From: a bacterium
Lineage (GTDB): Bacteria > Bacillota_I > Bacilli_A > RF39 > UBA660
NCBI GenBank assembly: GCA_029007685.1
Contig: JAQXIG010000048.1
Span: 1-18,879 of the forward strand
DNA: 18,879 nucleotides
Direction of reading: 5' to 3'
This document shows, piece by piece, positions 1 through 7,422 of this stretch. Position 1 is the first letter of the stretch; every line of letters begins with the position of its first letter. The position numbers and the translations under genes were made by a program. The notes under the pieces were generated by a model. That model searched no databases, was not told the DNA's origin, and saw only the letters and a program-made list of their open reading frames with translations.

Positions 1-2
1 CT

Positions 3-167
3 TTAAATATGATGTTAACAATACATTTAGGATATACAGCCATGTTATCAGAACGGATGGATAAGCGATTATTAACATTAAAGATAATATATGCAAGTAA
101 ATCATTAAAATCAAAAGCTATAGTATGGTTAAGCCAAATAGTAAAAGGACATATTAATATGTTCTGA
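3..167 (+). CDS. 3' end of an unidentified open frame (edge-truncated)
   Basis: An open frame enters from the left edge and stops at TGA 165-167, giving about 54 residues that end VKGHINMF. The peptide is basic and mixed hydrophobic (many K, L and I) and matches no family I recognise. A near-perfect palindrome at 147-164 overlaps its end but no T-run follows it, so it is not an obvious terminator. The frame may be the tail of a gene upstream of the polysaccharide-kinase unit, or chance in AT-rich DNA. Confidence 0.25.
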   Translation, partial: LNMMLTIHLGYTAMLSERMDKRLLTLKIIYASKSLKSKAIVWLSQIVKGHINMF

Positions 168-281
168 TTTAGTCGTGAAATAAATCTATTAAATTTTTAG
201 AAATAAAGTATTTTAAAAACTAGAATAACTAAATTTAGTAAAAAGTTATAAAATTTCGTAAAAACTCAAATAAAAATAATG

Positions 282-310
282 TTGCATTTCAAAAAGAAAT
301 GTAGTATAAT
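282..310 (+). promoter_or_regulatory. Sigma-A promoter of the polysaccharide kinase/phosphatase operon
   Basis: TTGCAT (282-287), a 17-bp spacer and a perfect TATAAT (305-310). Transcription should start near 317. This places the in-frame ATG at 279 upstream of the transcript, so the downstream ATG at 339, preceded by GAAGGGG at 324-330, is the real start of the next gene. Confidence 0.8.
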
Positions 311-338
311 ACACTGCATAAAAGAAGGGGTGCAAAAT

Positions 339-1679
339 ATGGAAGAATTGAATATACTAGAGTTTATCAAGTATTACTTTGGTAAATTATTCATTGTTGT
401 ATTATTCGTCATCTTGGGAACTATTGGAAGTTATTTTTATACTTACTATATGCAAGTGCCAGTTTATCGTTCTCAAACAAGTCTGGTATTAACTACAAGT
501 AATGATAATAGTACTACCATTACTCAAAATGATGTCACTTTAAATAAAAATCTAGTATCAACTTATCGTGAAATTATCAAAAGTAGACGTATTTTAGATA
601 AAGTAATCGATCAATTGGATTTACCAATGAGTTATGAAACATTAAAGAGTCATGTTGAGGTAAGTAGTATTAGTGATACAGAGTTAATTGTGATTTCAGT
701 ATACGATACGGATAGTGAAGTGGCTAAAAAAATAGCAGACAAAATTGCAGAAGTATTCGAGGAAGAAATCATAGAAATCTATAACATTGAGAACGTAAGC
801 ATTATTGATACTGCCTTAGTTAGTGGAGAGCCATATAATGTTAATGTAATAAAGCAATTTGTAATAGGAGCTTTCTGTGGCTTTCTAATCAGTAGTATCA
901 TTATTGCGCTTATGTTCTATATGGATGATACCGTTAAAACAGAAGAAGACATCGAAAATAAAATAGGTCTTTCTGTACTTGGTAGTGTAGGAAGGTATAA
1001 AACTAAAAGAATGGAAAATGAATTAATTATCAATATAGACCCTAAAGCACATATGAGTGAAGCCATTCGTACCTTGCGTACTAATTTACAATTCTCATCA
1101 GTAGATAAAAAAATCCAAACTATTTTAGTAACGAGTAGTGTGCCAGGTGAAGGGAAAAGTTTTATTGCGGCTAATTTAGCAGTAGCTTTGGCTAATAGTG
1201 GTTCTCGTGTATTATTAGTAGATTGTGATATTCGTAAAGGAAGACAACATCGTATCTTTAAATCATATAACAAAAAAGGATTATCTAATTTATTACTGGA
1301 TGACGTAAAGGAAGTGTATGGTGATTATGTCAATCAAACTGTCATAAAAAATTTAAGTACGATTTATAAAGGGATGACGCCTCCCAATCCATCTGAATTA
1401 TTAAATTCTGAAAAAAATAAACAATTAATAGAAATACTAAGTCAACAATATGATATTGTAATCTTTGATGGAGCACCAATTAATGGGTTACCTGACTCTC
1501 TAATTATGGGAACATTAGTAGATGGTGTAATAGTGGTAACTGCTTATCAAGAAACTTCATTATCACTATTGGAAGACACTAAAAGAAATTTAGAAAATGT
1601 GAAAGCTAATATTTTAGGGGTTGTCTTAAATCGTACTGAAAACAAAAATAAAAAATATTACGGTTCATATTATGGTTAG
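339..1679 (+). CDS. Wzz chain-length domain fused to BY-type tyrosine kinase (CpsC-CpsD-like)
   Basis: A 446-residue membrane protein that should control chain length and export of a capsule or exopolysaccharide. The N-terminal Wzz/CpsC part has a membrane segment at about residues 17-37, an extracellular stretch, and a second segment at about 178-198. The cytosolic kinase follows: Walker A PGEGKS near 269-274, Walker A' LLVDCDIRK near 293, Walker B-like IVIFDGAP near 373, and a short Tyr cluster (YYGSYYG) at the extreme C-terminus as autophosphorylation tail. In many Bacillota the two parts are separate proteins; here they are one chain, as in Proteobacterial Wzc. ATG 339 is chosen because the promoter lies over the earlier in-frame ATG. 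Its stop overlaps the start of the phosphatase gene, which points to translational coupling of kinase and phosphatase. The actual polymer is unknown because no glycosyltransferases are visible. Confidence 0.88.
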   Translation: MEELNILEFIKYYFGKLFIVVLFVILGTIGSYFYTYYMQVPVYRSQTSLVLTTSNDNSTTITQNDVTLNKNLVSTYREIIKSRRILDKVIDQLDLPMSYETLKSHVEVSSISDTELIVISVYDTDSEVAKKIADKIAEVFEEEIIEIYNIENVSIIDTALVSGEPYNVNVIKQFVIGAFCGFLISSIIIALMFYMDDTVKTEEDIENKIGLSVLGSVGRYKTKRMENELIINIDPKAHMSEAIRTLRTNLQFSSVDKKIQTILVTSSVPGEGKSFIAANLAVALANSGSRVLLVDCDIRKGRQHRIFKSYNKKGLSNLLLDDVKEVYGDYVNQTVIKNLSTIYKGMTPPNPSELLNSEKNKQLIEILSQQYDIVIFDGAPINGLPDSLIMGTLVDGVIVVTAYQETSLSLLEDTKRNLENVKANILGVVLNRTENKNKKYYGSYYG

Positions 1680-2415
1680 AATGATTGATTTACATAATCA
1701 TAGCTTACCAACTGTCGATGATGGGGCAAAAGACTACGAAGAAGCAATCAAGAATATTGAATACTTAATAGAAAGAGGTGTTACAGATATTGTTTTCACC
1801 TCTCACTATATTCTAAATAGTAGATATAGTATCAATGTTGTAGAACGACAAAAGATTTTAGCTAGACTGAGCAAAATGTTAAATACTTCTAAAATAAATT
1901 TATATTTAGGAAATGAGGTATTCATAAATGATTCTATTTCTGATCTTTTAGTACAAAATGAAATTACGACATTAAATATGAGTAAATATTTATTAGTGGA
2001 ATTTCCTTTGAATCATCCAATTTGTCATCTAGATCAATTCATTTGTGAATTGAATGATCAAGGAATTACTCCAATTATTGCCCATCCTGAACGATATATT
2101 TACTTTCAAAAACATCCAGAAAAAATAGAGGAAATATTAGAATATGATTGTTTACTGCAATGTAATTTAGGAAGTATCAATAAACAATTTGGAAGAAAAG
2201 CTAAAAAATTAATGAAAACATTATTAAAAAAAGATTTAGTGAGTTTCATCGCTACTGACTTTCATCATGTTGTTTCTAAAGATTATATTACTTCGTCTAT
2301 TAAGAAATTAAAAAAAATAATTTCTAACGAAAAACTACATCAATTATGTTATGAAAATCCTAAAAAAGTGTTAGAAAATGAAACAATAGATATACACCGT
2401 TATCAAACGGTATAA
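1672..2415 (+). CDS. cpsB: PHP-family protein-tyrosine phosphatase CpsB/YwqE
   Basis: A 247-residue manganese-dependent phosphatase of the PHP fold, expected to dephosphorylate the Tyr tail of the adjacent BY-kinase and so tune polysaccharide assembly. Metal-binding motifs are in family order: MIDLHNHSLPTVDDGA at the N-terminus, FTSHY near 43, LGNEVF near 80, IAHPERY near 139, and TDFHH near 200. Length is close to the roughly 254 residues of CpsB. Its ATG overlaps the kinase stop (ATGGTTAG); neither this ATG nor the one at 1681, which would give the more typical MIDLH start, has a clear ribosome site, so reinitiation after the kinase is likely. The gene is the last of the unit and is followed by a terminator. 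Confidence 0.9.
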   Translation: MVRMIDLHNHSLPTVDDGAKDYEEAIKNIEYLIERGVTDIVFTSHYILNSRYSINVVERQKILARLSKMLNTSKINLYLGNEVFINDSISDLLVQNEITTLNMSKYLLVEFPLNHPICHLDQFICELNDQGITPIIAHPERYIYFQKHPEKIEEILEYDCLLQCNLGSINKQFGRKAKKLMKTLLKKDLVSFIATDFHHVVSKDYITSSIKKLKKIISNEKLHQLCYENPKKVLENETIDIHRYQTV

Positions 2416-2416
2416 G

Positions 2417-2445
2417 GCATTTTCCAAAAAAGGAGAATGCTTTTT
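2417..2445 (+). terminator. Intrinsic terminator after cpsB
   Basis: GCATTTTCC (2417-2425) pairs with GGAGAATGC (2432-2440) with one G-T pair; the loop is A6 and TTTTT follows. It closes the kinase-phosphatase operon just after the stop codon. Confidence 0.9.
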
Positions 2446-2466
2446 CTACGTAAATATAAAATTTTA

Positions 2467-2475
2467 TGTTATAAT
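2467..2475 (+). promoter_or_regulatory. Extended -10 promoter of rnc
   Basis: TG at 2467-2468, one base, then perfect TATAAT (2470-2475). No good -35 is seen at the right distance, which is normal for extended -10 promoters. The predicted start, near 2482, lies at the edge of the AGAGGTGA ribosome site, so the rnc leader would be only about 11 nt. Confidence 0.6.
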
Positions 2476-2492
2476 AAAAAAGAGGTGAGAAA

Positions 2493-3164
2493 ATGCAAAA
2501 ACTATTCGATCATTTAGGAATCAAACCAAACAACAAAAAAATATATCAATTAGCGTTTTCTCATTCTTCTTATGTAAATGAAAAACATCTAAAAGCAGAT
2601 TATGAACGCTTAGAATTTTTAGGTGATGCTGTATTAGATTTAGTAATGAGTGATTATCTATATAATCAATTAGATGCCAAAGAAGGAGATATGACGAAAA
2701 TAAGAGCTAGTTATGTTTGTGAAAATGCTTGCTTTCGATATGCTAGTGATCTTAATTTTAGTGATTATATAAAAGTTGGTCATGGCGAAGAATTAGAAGG
2801 TGGACGCTACAAAAAAGTAATATTAGCGGATATTTTTGAAGCGTTTATGGGAGCTGTTTACTTAGATTTAGGTTATGATACTGTAAAAGAAATGATTTTA
2901 AAAATAATAGTACCTTATATTCAAGATGATAGTATCATTTTTTTTCAAGATTATAAAAGTGTTCTTCAAGAATTAGTTCAAACAGATCAAAGAAGTTTGT
3001 ATTATCAATTAATCAAAGAAGAAGGACCGGCTCATGATAAAAAATTCACAATGGAAGTAAAGATTGATCAAATTACTTATGGTATTGGTACTGCGGGTAG
3101 TAAAAAAGAAGCTGAACAAGAAGCAGCCAAAAATGCTTTAGAAAAATTGGCCACTTTAGATTAA
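2493..3164 (+). CDS. rnc: Ribonuclease III
   Basis: A 223-residue double-strand-specific endoribonuclease that processes rRNA precursors and structured mRNAs. The N-terminal catalytic domain has the family signature ERLEFLGDAVLDL at about residues 40-52, the GDMTKIRASYV helix, and the acidic pair around FEAFMGAVYLDLG near 115-125. The C-terminal double-stranded-RNA-binding domain (about 153-221) ends in GIGTAGSKKEAEQEAAKNAL, the classical Lys-rich helix. Length is normal. ATG 2493 follows AGAGGTGAGA closely. It sits beside the RNase J2-like gene, making a small RNA-processing cluster. Confidence 0.96.
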   Translation: MQKLFDHLGIKPNNKKIYQLAFSHSSYVNEKHLKADYERLEFLGDAVLDLVMSDYLYNQLDAKEGDMTKIRASYVCENACFRYASDLNFSDYIKVGHGEELEGGRYKKVILADIFEAFMGAVYLDLGYDTVKEMILKIIVPYIQDDSIIFFQDYKSVLQELVQTDQRSLYYQLIKEEGPAHDKKFTMEVKIDQITYGIGTAGSKKEAEQEAAKNALEKLATLD

Positions 3165-3175
3165 TCTGTTATAAT
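3147..3175 (+). promoter_or_regulatory. Promoter of rnjB inside the 3' end of rnc
   Basis: TTGGCC (3147-3152), 17 bp, TATAAT (3170-3175), with TG at 3167-3168 making an extended -10. The start should fall near 3182, leaving an approximately 187-nt leader before rnjB. The -35 lies within the last codons of rnc. Confidence 0.75.
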
Positions 3176-3181
3176 AGAGAT

Positions 3182-3368
3182 ATTTAGAGGTTTAGGAAAC
3201 GTTGTTAAATATGAGTGTAAATTCCGAATGAGTGGTGAAAATTTAGCTTTTTTCTAGGTCTATCCGATTAGAGAAATGCTAGAAAATCCAAGCAAAGATA
3301 AAGCTTAGAATGAAAATTATCGAGAATAATCAATTCATAAATAAAGTGAAACGAAAGGAGTTATCAAA
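3182..3368 (+). promoter_or_regulatory. Structured 5' leader of rnjB
   Basis: An untranslated leader of about 187 nt. Visible pairings: AGCTTT (3245-3250) with AAAGCT (3300-3305) enclosing TTTCTAG (3251-3257) with CTAGAAA (3279-3285), and a small hairpin ATTAT/ATAAT (3316-3320/3326-3330). AAAGGAG and a TTG start follow. I do not recognise a known riboswitch or leader class. Long leaders on RNase genes often serve autoregulation; that role here is inference. Confidence 0.5.
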
Positions 3369-5027
3369 TTGAGTAAAATAAAAATATTTAGTTTAGGTGG
3401 ACTAAATGAAAACGGAAAAAATATGTATATTGTAAATGTGGATGAGAAACACATCTTTGTGTTTGATTCTGGATTAAAATATGGAGTTAGTAAAATGTTA
3501 GGAGTCGACTATATTGTTCCGAACATTGATTATCTCATCCAAAATAAGAAAAAAATAAGAGGAATTTTTCTAACCCATGGTCATGATAGTAATATGGGAG
3601 GAATTAGTGATGTGTTAGCGGCTTTACCAGATGTAGCAATATATGCCACAAAATTCACAATGGAAATTGTAAAAACAAACTTAACAGAAGCTGGAATCAC
3701 GAAAGCAAACTTAAAAGAAATTCGCCCACATTCTAAAATTGAATGGAAAGATAATTTGACTATTTTTCCAATCAGCGTAACTCATTCTATTCCAGATGCG
3801 GTTGCCTATGTGTTATATACGAAAGATGGTGCGATCGTGTATACGGGTGATTTTGTCTTTGATTCCACTATGACGGGGCCATATAAAACAGATATTGGAA
3901 AGCTTGCCTATGTTGGAAAGCAAGGAGTATTATGTTTAATGGCAGAATCATTTTATGCCGAAAAGAAAGGACACACATCACCCAACAATCGAGTAAGTGA
4001 TTTTATCGGAGAAGTCATCAATAAAAACGAAGATAGAATTATAGCGACGATTCTACCTGCTCATATTTATCGAGTTCAAGAGATCTTTGATGAAGTAATG
4101 AAAACACATCGTAAAGTAGTTATTATGGGAAAAGGACTACAAGAATTGATTAAAAAATCAATGGAAATGAAATACTTAGCAATTGATCCAGAAAGAATTG
4201 GAGATTTATCAAACTTAAACGATAAAGGAATCATTGTTTTAATTTCTGATGAAAAGGAAAAACCATTTGCTAATTTAGAACGGATTATTCGTGGTTTTGA
4301 CAAATACATCAAATTAAAAGAAACTGATACTATCTTCATTACCGAACCTAGTTATGATGGAATCGAAAAAAGATTAGCAATTATTATGGATGATATTGCT
4401 CGCATTAATGTCAATGTTGTTTGTCTATCAAGTAAAAAACATTTACTACATCATGCTTCTCAAGAAGATTTAATGTTGATGATTAATCTAATGAATCCGA
4501 AATATTATTTTCCTGTAAAGGGTGAGTATCGTCATCAGTATATGAATGCAGAAGTTGCGGAACAACTAGGAATTCCGAAAGAAAATATTCTCTTAAAACA
4601 AAATGGTGATGTTGTGGAATTTGTAAACGGACAGTTAGTAGATTCCAAAGAAAAAATTCCTATTGATGAAATTCTAGTTGATGGTAAAAATCAAGGAGAT
4701 ATTGGTGAATTAGTATTAAAAGATCGTGAAATGTTGGGCGAAAACGGAATTGTCATTATCAGTGCAACGCTAGACAGAGATACTAAACAAATCCTAGCTG
4801 GACCTAGTGTATTAACTAGAGGATTTATCTTTGTCAAAGAAAATCAGGAAATGATTGATGAAACCAGAAGTCGTTCCTTAGAAATTATTGAAAAAAATAT
4901 TAATGTTGAGACTAAAAAAGTAGATTATACTAAGATTAAAAATGAAGTGCGTGATAGCTTAGGTAAATATTTTTATCATGAAACTGAATGTAAGCCAATG
5001 ATCATTACTGTCATTCAGGAAGTATAA
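3369..5027 (+). CDS. rnjB: RNase J2-type metallo-beta-lactamase ribonuclease with degenerate active site
   Basis: A 552-residue RNase J family protein (J1 and J2 are about 555). It contains the metallo-beta-lactamase domain, the beta-CASP insert and the C-terminal domain ending KPMIITVIQEV. The HxHxDH metal motif of active RNase J1 is changed to LTHGHDSNMGG (Asp and the last His lost), the later HTSGHG-type loop reads KHLLHHAS, and the PVHGEYR motif reads PVKGEYR. Bacillus RNase J2 has similar replacements (HGHDEN, PVNGEYR), so this is best read as the J2 partner that binds a catalytic J1 encoded elsewhere in mRNA decay and rRNA maturation. Translation starts at TTG 3369 behind AAAGGAG; no ATG fits. 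It has its own promoter and a long leader. Confidence 0.88.
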   Translation: MSKIKIFSLGGLNENGKNMYIVNVDEKHIFVFDSGLKYGVSKMLGVDYIVPNIDYLIQNKKKIRGIFLTHGHDSNMGGISDVLAALPDVAIYATKFTMEIVKTNLTEAGITKANLKEIRPHSKIEWKDNLTIFPISVTHSIPDAVAYVLYTKDGAIVYTGDFVFDSTMTGPYKTDIGKLAYVGKQGVLCLMAESFYAEKKGHTSPNNRVSDFIGEVINKNEDRIIATILPAHIYRVQEIFDEVMKTHRKVVIMGKGLQELIKKSMEMKYLAIDPERIGDLSNLNDKGIIVLISDEKEKPFANLERIIRGFDKYIKLKETDTIFITEPSYDGIEKRLAIIMDDIARINVNVVCLSSKKHLLHHASQEDLMLMINLMNPKYYFPVKGEYRHQYMNAEVAEQLGIPKENILLKQNGDVVEFVNGQLVDSKEKIPIDEILVDGKNQGDIGELVLKDREMLGENGIVIISATLDRDTKQILAGPSVLTRGFIFVKENQEMIDETRSRSLEIIEKNINVETKKVDYTKIKNEVRDSLGKYFYHETECKPMIITVIQEV

Positions 5028-5092
5028 AATTTAGTAATAGAAAAATTTGCTAAGCAAGGATGAATAGTAAGTGAATGAACCAATTTTTATAA

Positions 5093-5130
5093 ACTGTGAT
5101 CATTTTTGAATAGAATGTAGATTTCACAGT
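5093..5130 (+). repeat. Inverted repeat in the rnjB-deacetylase gap
   Basis: ACTGTGA (5093-5099) is exactly repeated in inverse as TCACAGT (5124-5130), separated by 24 nt. No T-run follows. It could be a hairpin of the rnjB 3' region, part of the larger RNA structure that follows, or a pair of protein half-sites. Confidence 0.4.
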
Positions 5131-5142
5131 GATTAAAAAGAT

Positions 5143-5243
5143 AACTTTTATTGAGAAGGAAAAAAGAGGATAATTGTCAAATCGTGTGTGTAGACACAAA
5201 TAGGCGATAATGATATATCCAAAAGATCAATAAAAGTTTTTTT
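5143..5243 (+). ncRNA. Long capped hairpin ending in U7: candidate small RNA or unusual terminator
   Basis: AACTTTTATTGA (5143-5154) pairs perfectly with TCAATAAAAGTT (5227-5238), and the downstream strand runs into seven T (5237-5243), an intrinsic-terminator layout. The 72 nt between fold further: GGATA/TATCC (5168-5172/5216-5220), ATTGTC/GATAAT (5173-5178/5206-5211, one wobble) and TGTGT/ACACA (5185-5189/5194-5198) with a GTAG loop. Ordinary terminators have loops under 10 nt. The next gene's promoter lies downstream, so this is not the leader of the deacetylase gene; it is the 3' end of the rnjB transcript or of a separate small RNA. I recognise no known RNA family. Confidence 0.5.
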
Positions 5244-5265
5244 GTGATTAAAAAAATTAAAAATG

Positions 5266-5274
5266 TGCTATATT
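5266..5274 (+). promoter_or_regulatory. Extended -10 promoter of the deacetylase gene
   Basis: TG (5266-5267), C, TATATT (5269-5274). Start near 5281 immediately before AGGTGAG (5283-5289). This makes the in-frame ATG at 5263 untranscribed and fixes the start at ATG 5293. Confidence 0.5.
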
Positions 5275-5292
5275 AAAAATATAGGTGAGTGT

Positions 5293-6906
5293 ATGAAAAA
5301 GAAAGTAATATTCATAGTCATAAGCTTGTTAGTAGTGGGACTTTGTGTTAGTATCACAATATTTTATCAGGAAGAAAAACGAATACAACTAGATGAAAAT
5401 ATTGTTTCTAATATCAAAAAAAGTTATTCTCCCTTTGTCAAAACCACAAGAAATAAAAAAGTCTATCAGAGAGAAAACGATCAAATGATAGAAATAGGGA
5501 CTGTTTCACAAGATGTCATTCTTCCTCTTGAGAAAAAAGAAGTAAAAGATAGCAATGATATTTATTATCATATCGCAAATAGTAATTACTTTATAGATTA
5601 CTACTATCTAGAACCAGTGATAGATTATCAATTAGACCAGTCTTTAGATCACTATTTAGTGACTAAGAAAATAAAAACCAATCCTACAACTTTATACCAA
5701 AATGGTAGTATAGCACTAAAACTAGATGTTGGCTTAGAATTTGATTGTTTCATGGTCAACGATAATCAATACTATGTTAAATATTTAGATGGTATTTATT
5801 ATATTCAAGACTCATATATGATCGAGGACATTAAGTTAGAAACTCCGAAATTGGATCGGCTTAGTGTTCTAAGTTTTAGTGATAATATTAGTAATGAAAA
5901 AGTAGAAGAAGTATTAAAATATTTACGAGACAATCACTATGAAAGTATTTCTATAGCTGATTTCAAATTTTGGATAAGTGCCAACGTTGACTTGCTAGAT
6001 CACAAAGTTTTATTAATTTCTTATCAAACTTGGGATAGTGAAAAACAGGCTATCATGGATAAATATAATTATCAAGTAAATTATGATTTAGAAACACTTT
6101 CTTTTCAAACTGGTGATCAGCAATTGAAAGTAGGTGATACTACTTATTATAAATATGAAATCTATTCTACTACTAGTTTAGATCGAATTAAGCAAATGTT
6201 AGTAGGAATCAAAGAAGTAAAAATAACTTCGATTTCTCCAGAGGTAGCAGTATTAAATTATCATTTTTTCTACGATAGTAATACGGAAGCTTGTAATGAG
6301 TCCATCTGTCTTTCGACTGATAATTTTAGAAAGCAATTAACTTATTTAAAAGAAAATAACTACAAAGTTTTAACTATGCAAGAATTTAACGATTGGATGG
6401 ATCGAAAGATAACTTTACCAACCAAATCTGTTTTAATAACCATTGATGATGGAGCGATGGGAACGAGTAGTATCAATGGTAATAAATTAATTCCACTCTT
6501 AGAAGAATTTCAAATACCAGCCACTCTTTTCTTAATAACAGGATGGTGGGAAAAATCCAATTATCAATCTCCTTATCTAGAAATTCATTCTCATGGAGAT
6601 GAGTTGCATCATGATAATTACTGTAAAAATGGAATTTGTGACTATAAAGGTCTCCTATTATCCAAAGAAGAATTAAAGTCTGACCTGCAAACATCAATAG
6701 ATAAAATAGGCACGAATCTGTCTTTCTGTTATCCTTTTTACCGAAAGAATAATACGATGGTAGAAGCTTTAAAAGAAATTGGTTTTAGCTTGGCTTTTGT
6801 AGGTGGTAACCGGAAAGCAAAACAATCTGATAGTAAATACGCAATTCCAAGATACGTAATTTATAAAAATACTAGCCTAAATAGTTTTATTCAAATGGTA
6901 AGCTAA
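5293..6906 (+). CDS. Membrane-anchored NodB-type polysaccharide deacetylase
   Basis: A 537-residue cell-surface enzyme predicted to remove acetyl groups from an N-acetylated glycan such as peptidoglycan or an exopolysaccharide. A basic N-terminus (MKKK) and hydrophobic segment (about residues 5-23) form an uncleaved anchor or signal peptide. The C-terminal NodB domain spans about 317-537: the first motif is VLITIDDG near 380 (usually TFDDG), the metal-binding stretch is EIHSHGDELHH near 432, and CYPFYRKN and AIPRYVIY follow. The middle region (about 187-250) resembles a half NodB domain without catalytic residues. ATG 5293 is preferred over ATG 5263 because the promoter and AGGTGAG lie between them. 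The substrate cannot be read from sequence. Confidence 0.85.
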   Translation: MKKKVIFIVISLLVVGLCVSITIFYQEEKRIQLDENIVSNIKKSYSPFVKTTRNKKVYQRENDQMIEIGTVSQDVILPLEKKEVKDSNDIYYHIANSNYFIDYYYLEPVIDYQLDQSLDHYLVTKKIKTNPTTLYQNGSIALKLDVGLEFDCFMVNDNQYYVKYLDGIYYIQDSYMIEDIKLETPKLDRLSVLSFSDNISNEKVEEVLKYLRDNHYESISIADFKFWISANVDLLDHKVLLISYQTWDSEKQAIMDKYNYQVNYDLETLSFQTGDQQLKVGDTTYYKYEIYSTTSLDRIKQMLVGIKEVKITSISPEVAVLNYHFFYDSNTEACNESICLSTDNFRKQLTYLKENNYKVLTMQEFNDWMDRKITLPTKSVLITIDDGAMGTSSINGNKLIPLLEEFQIPATLFLITGWWEKSNYQSPYLEIHSHGDELHHDNYCKNGICDYKGLLLSKEELKSDLQTSIDKIGTNLSFCYPFYRKNNTMVEALKEIGFSLAFVGGNRKAKQSDSKYAIPRYVIYKNTSLNSFIQMVS

Positions 6907-6945
6907 TCGATCATGTAGCAAAAAAGGAAAATGCTTCTGTTTGTT

Positions 6946-6970
6946 AGAAAAAAAGTGATTTTTCTCATTT
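6946..6970 (+). terminator. AT-rich hairpin after the deacetylase gene
   Basis: AGAAAAA (6946-6952) pairs with TTTTTCT (6959-6965) and is followed by CATTTTTATT. The stem has one G-C pair, so it is weak, but its place between the deacetylase stop and the rplU promoter fits a terminator. Confidence 0.4.
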
Positions 6971-6973
6971 TTA

Positions 6974-7002
6974 TTGCTTTTTGCAAGCTTTTATGCTAAA
7001 AT
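6974..7002 (+). promoter_or_regulatory. Promoter of the rplU-prp-rpmA operon
   Basis: TTGCTT (6974-6979), 17 bp, TAAAAT (6997-7002), with TG at 6994-6995 as an extended -10. Start expected near 7009, at the first base of the leader RNA. Confidence 0.8.
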
Positions 7003-7008
7003 CTTAGA

Positions 7009-7101
7009 TGTTTGAAGCCCCTGTTTCAAACCGCATTGAAAAGGTAAAAAACGGTAAGTACCTTAAGAGCGAGTCTAGAAAATGATAAAGGAGGTAAAAA
7101 A
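7009..7101 (+). promoter_or_regulatory. L21 leader RNA
   Basis: A compact 5' leader of the rplU operon. Hairpin one: GTTTGAA (7010-7016) with TTCAAAC (7025-7031), loop GCCCCTGT. Hairpin two: AAGGTA (7041-7046) with TACCTT (7059-7064). AAAGGAGGT precedes the rplU ATG. Bacillota rplU operons carry a known L21 leader motif thought to allow feedback by a product of the operon; position and two-hairpin layout fit, but I could not match the consensus base by base. Confidence 0.65.
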
Positions 7102-7404
7102 ATGAATGCAATTATTAAAACTGGTGGTAAACAATATTTAGTTACTGAAGGAAGCATTATTTTTGTAGAAAAATTAAATGGTGCAGCCGGAGAAACTGTT
7201 GTATTTGATGAAGTTTTAATGTTAGATGGTAAAGTAGGAAATCCTTACATCGATAAGGCTAAAGTAGAAGGTGTGATCCTAAAACAAGGAAAAAACAAAA
7301 AAATTAGAGTCTTCAAGTATAAATCAAAAGATAGAAGTAATCGTAGAACACTTGGTCATAGACAACCTTATACAAAAATTGAAATTAAAAAAATTAGTAA
7401 ATAA
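7102..7404 (+). CDS. rplU: 50S ribosomal protein L21
   Basis: A 100-residue 23S-rRNA-binding protein of the large subunit. MNAIIKTGGKQYLV at the start and GHRQPYTKIEIKKI at the end are the family's conserved ends, and length is typical (about 102). AAAGGAGG sits ideally upstream. First gene of the conserved rplU-prp-rpmA cluster. Confidence 0.98.
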   Translation: MNAIIKTGGKQYLVTEGSIIFVEKLNGAAGETVVFDEVLMLDGKVGNPYIDKAKVEGVILKQGKNKKIRVFKYKSKDRSNRRTLGHRQPYTKIEIKKISK

Positions 7405-7422
7405 TGGATAGGTTAGTTGGAT

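Noticed and set aside
147..164. Palindrome GGACATAT-TA-ATATGTTC as a terminator.
   Set aside because: It has one wobble, almost no loop and no T-run after it.
279..338. N-terminal 20-residue extension of the kinase from ATG 279.
   Set aside because: The consensus promoter at 282-310 lies within it, so it would not be transcribed from that start.
5185..5240. Riboswitch controlling the deacetylase gene.
   Set aside because: A credible extended -10 promoter (5266-5274) starts the deacetylase transcript downstream of the structure, and no known aptamer core was recognised.
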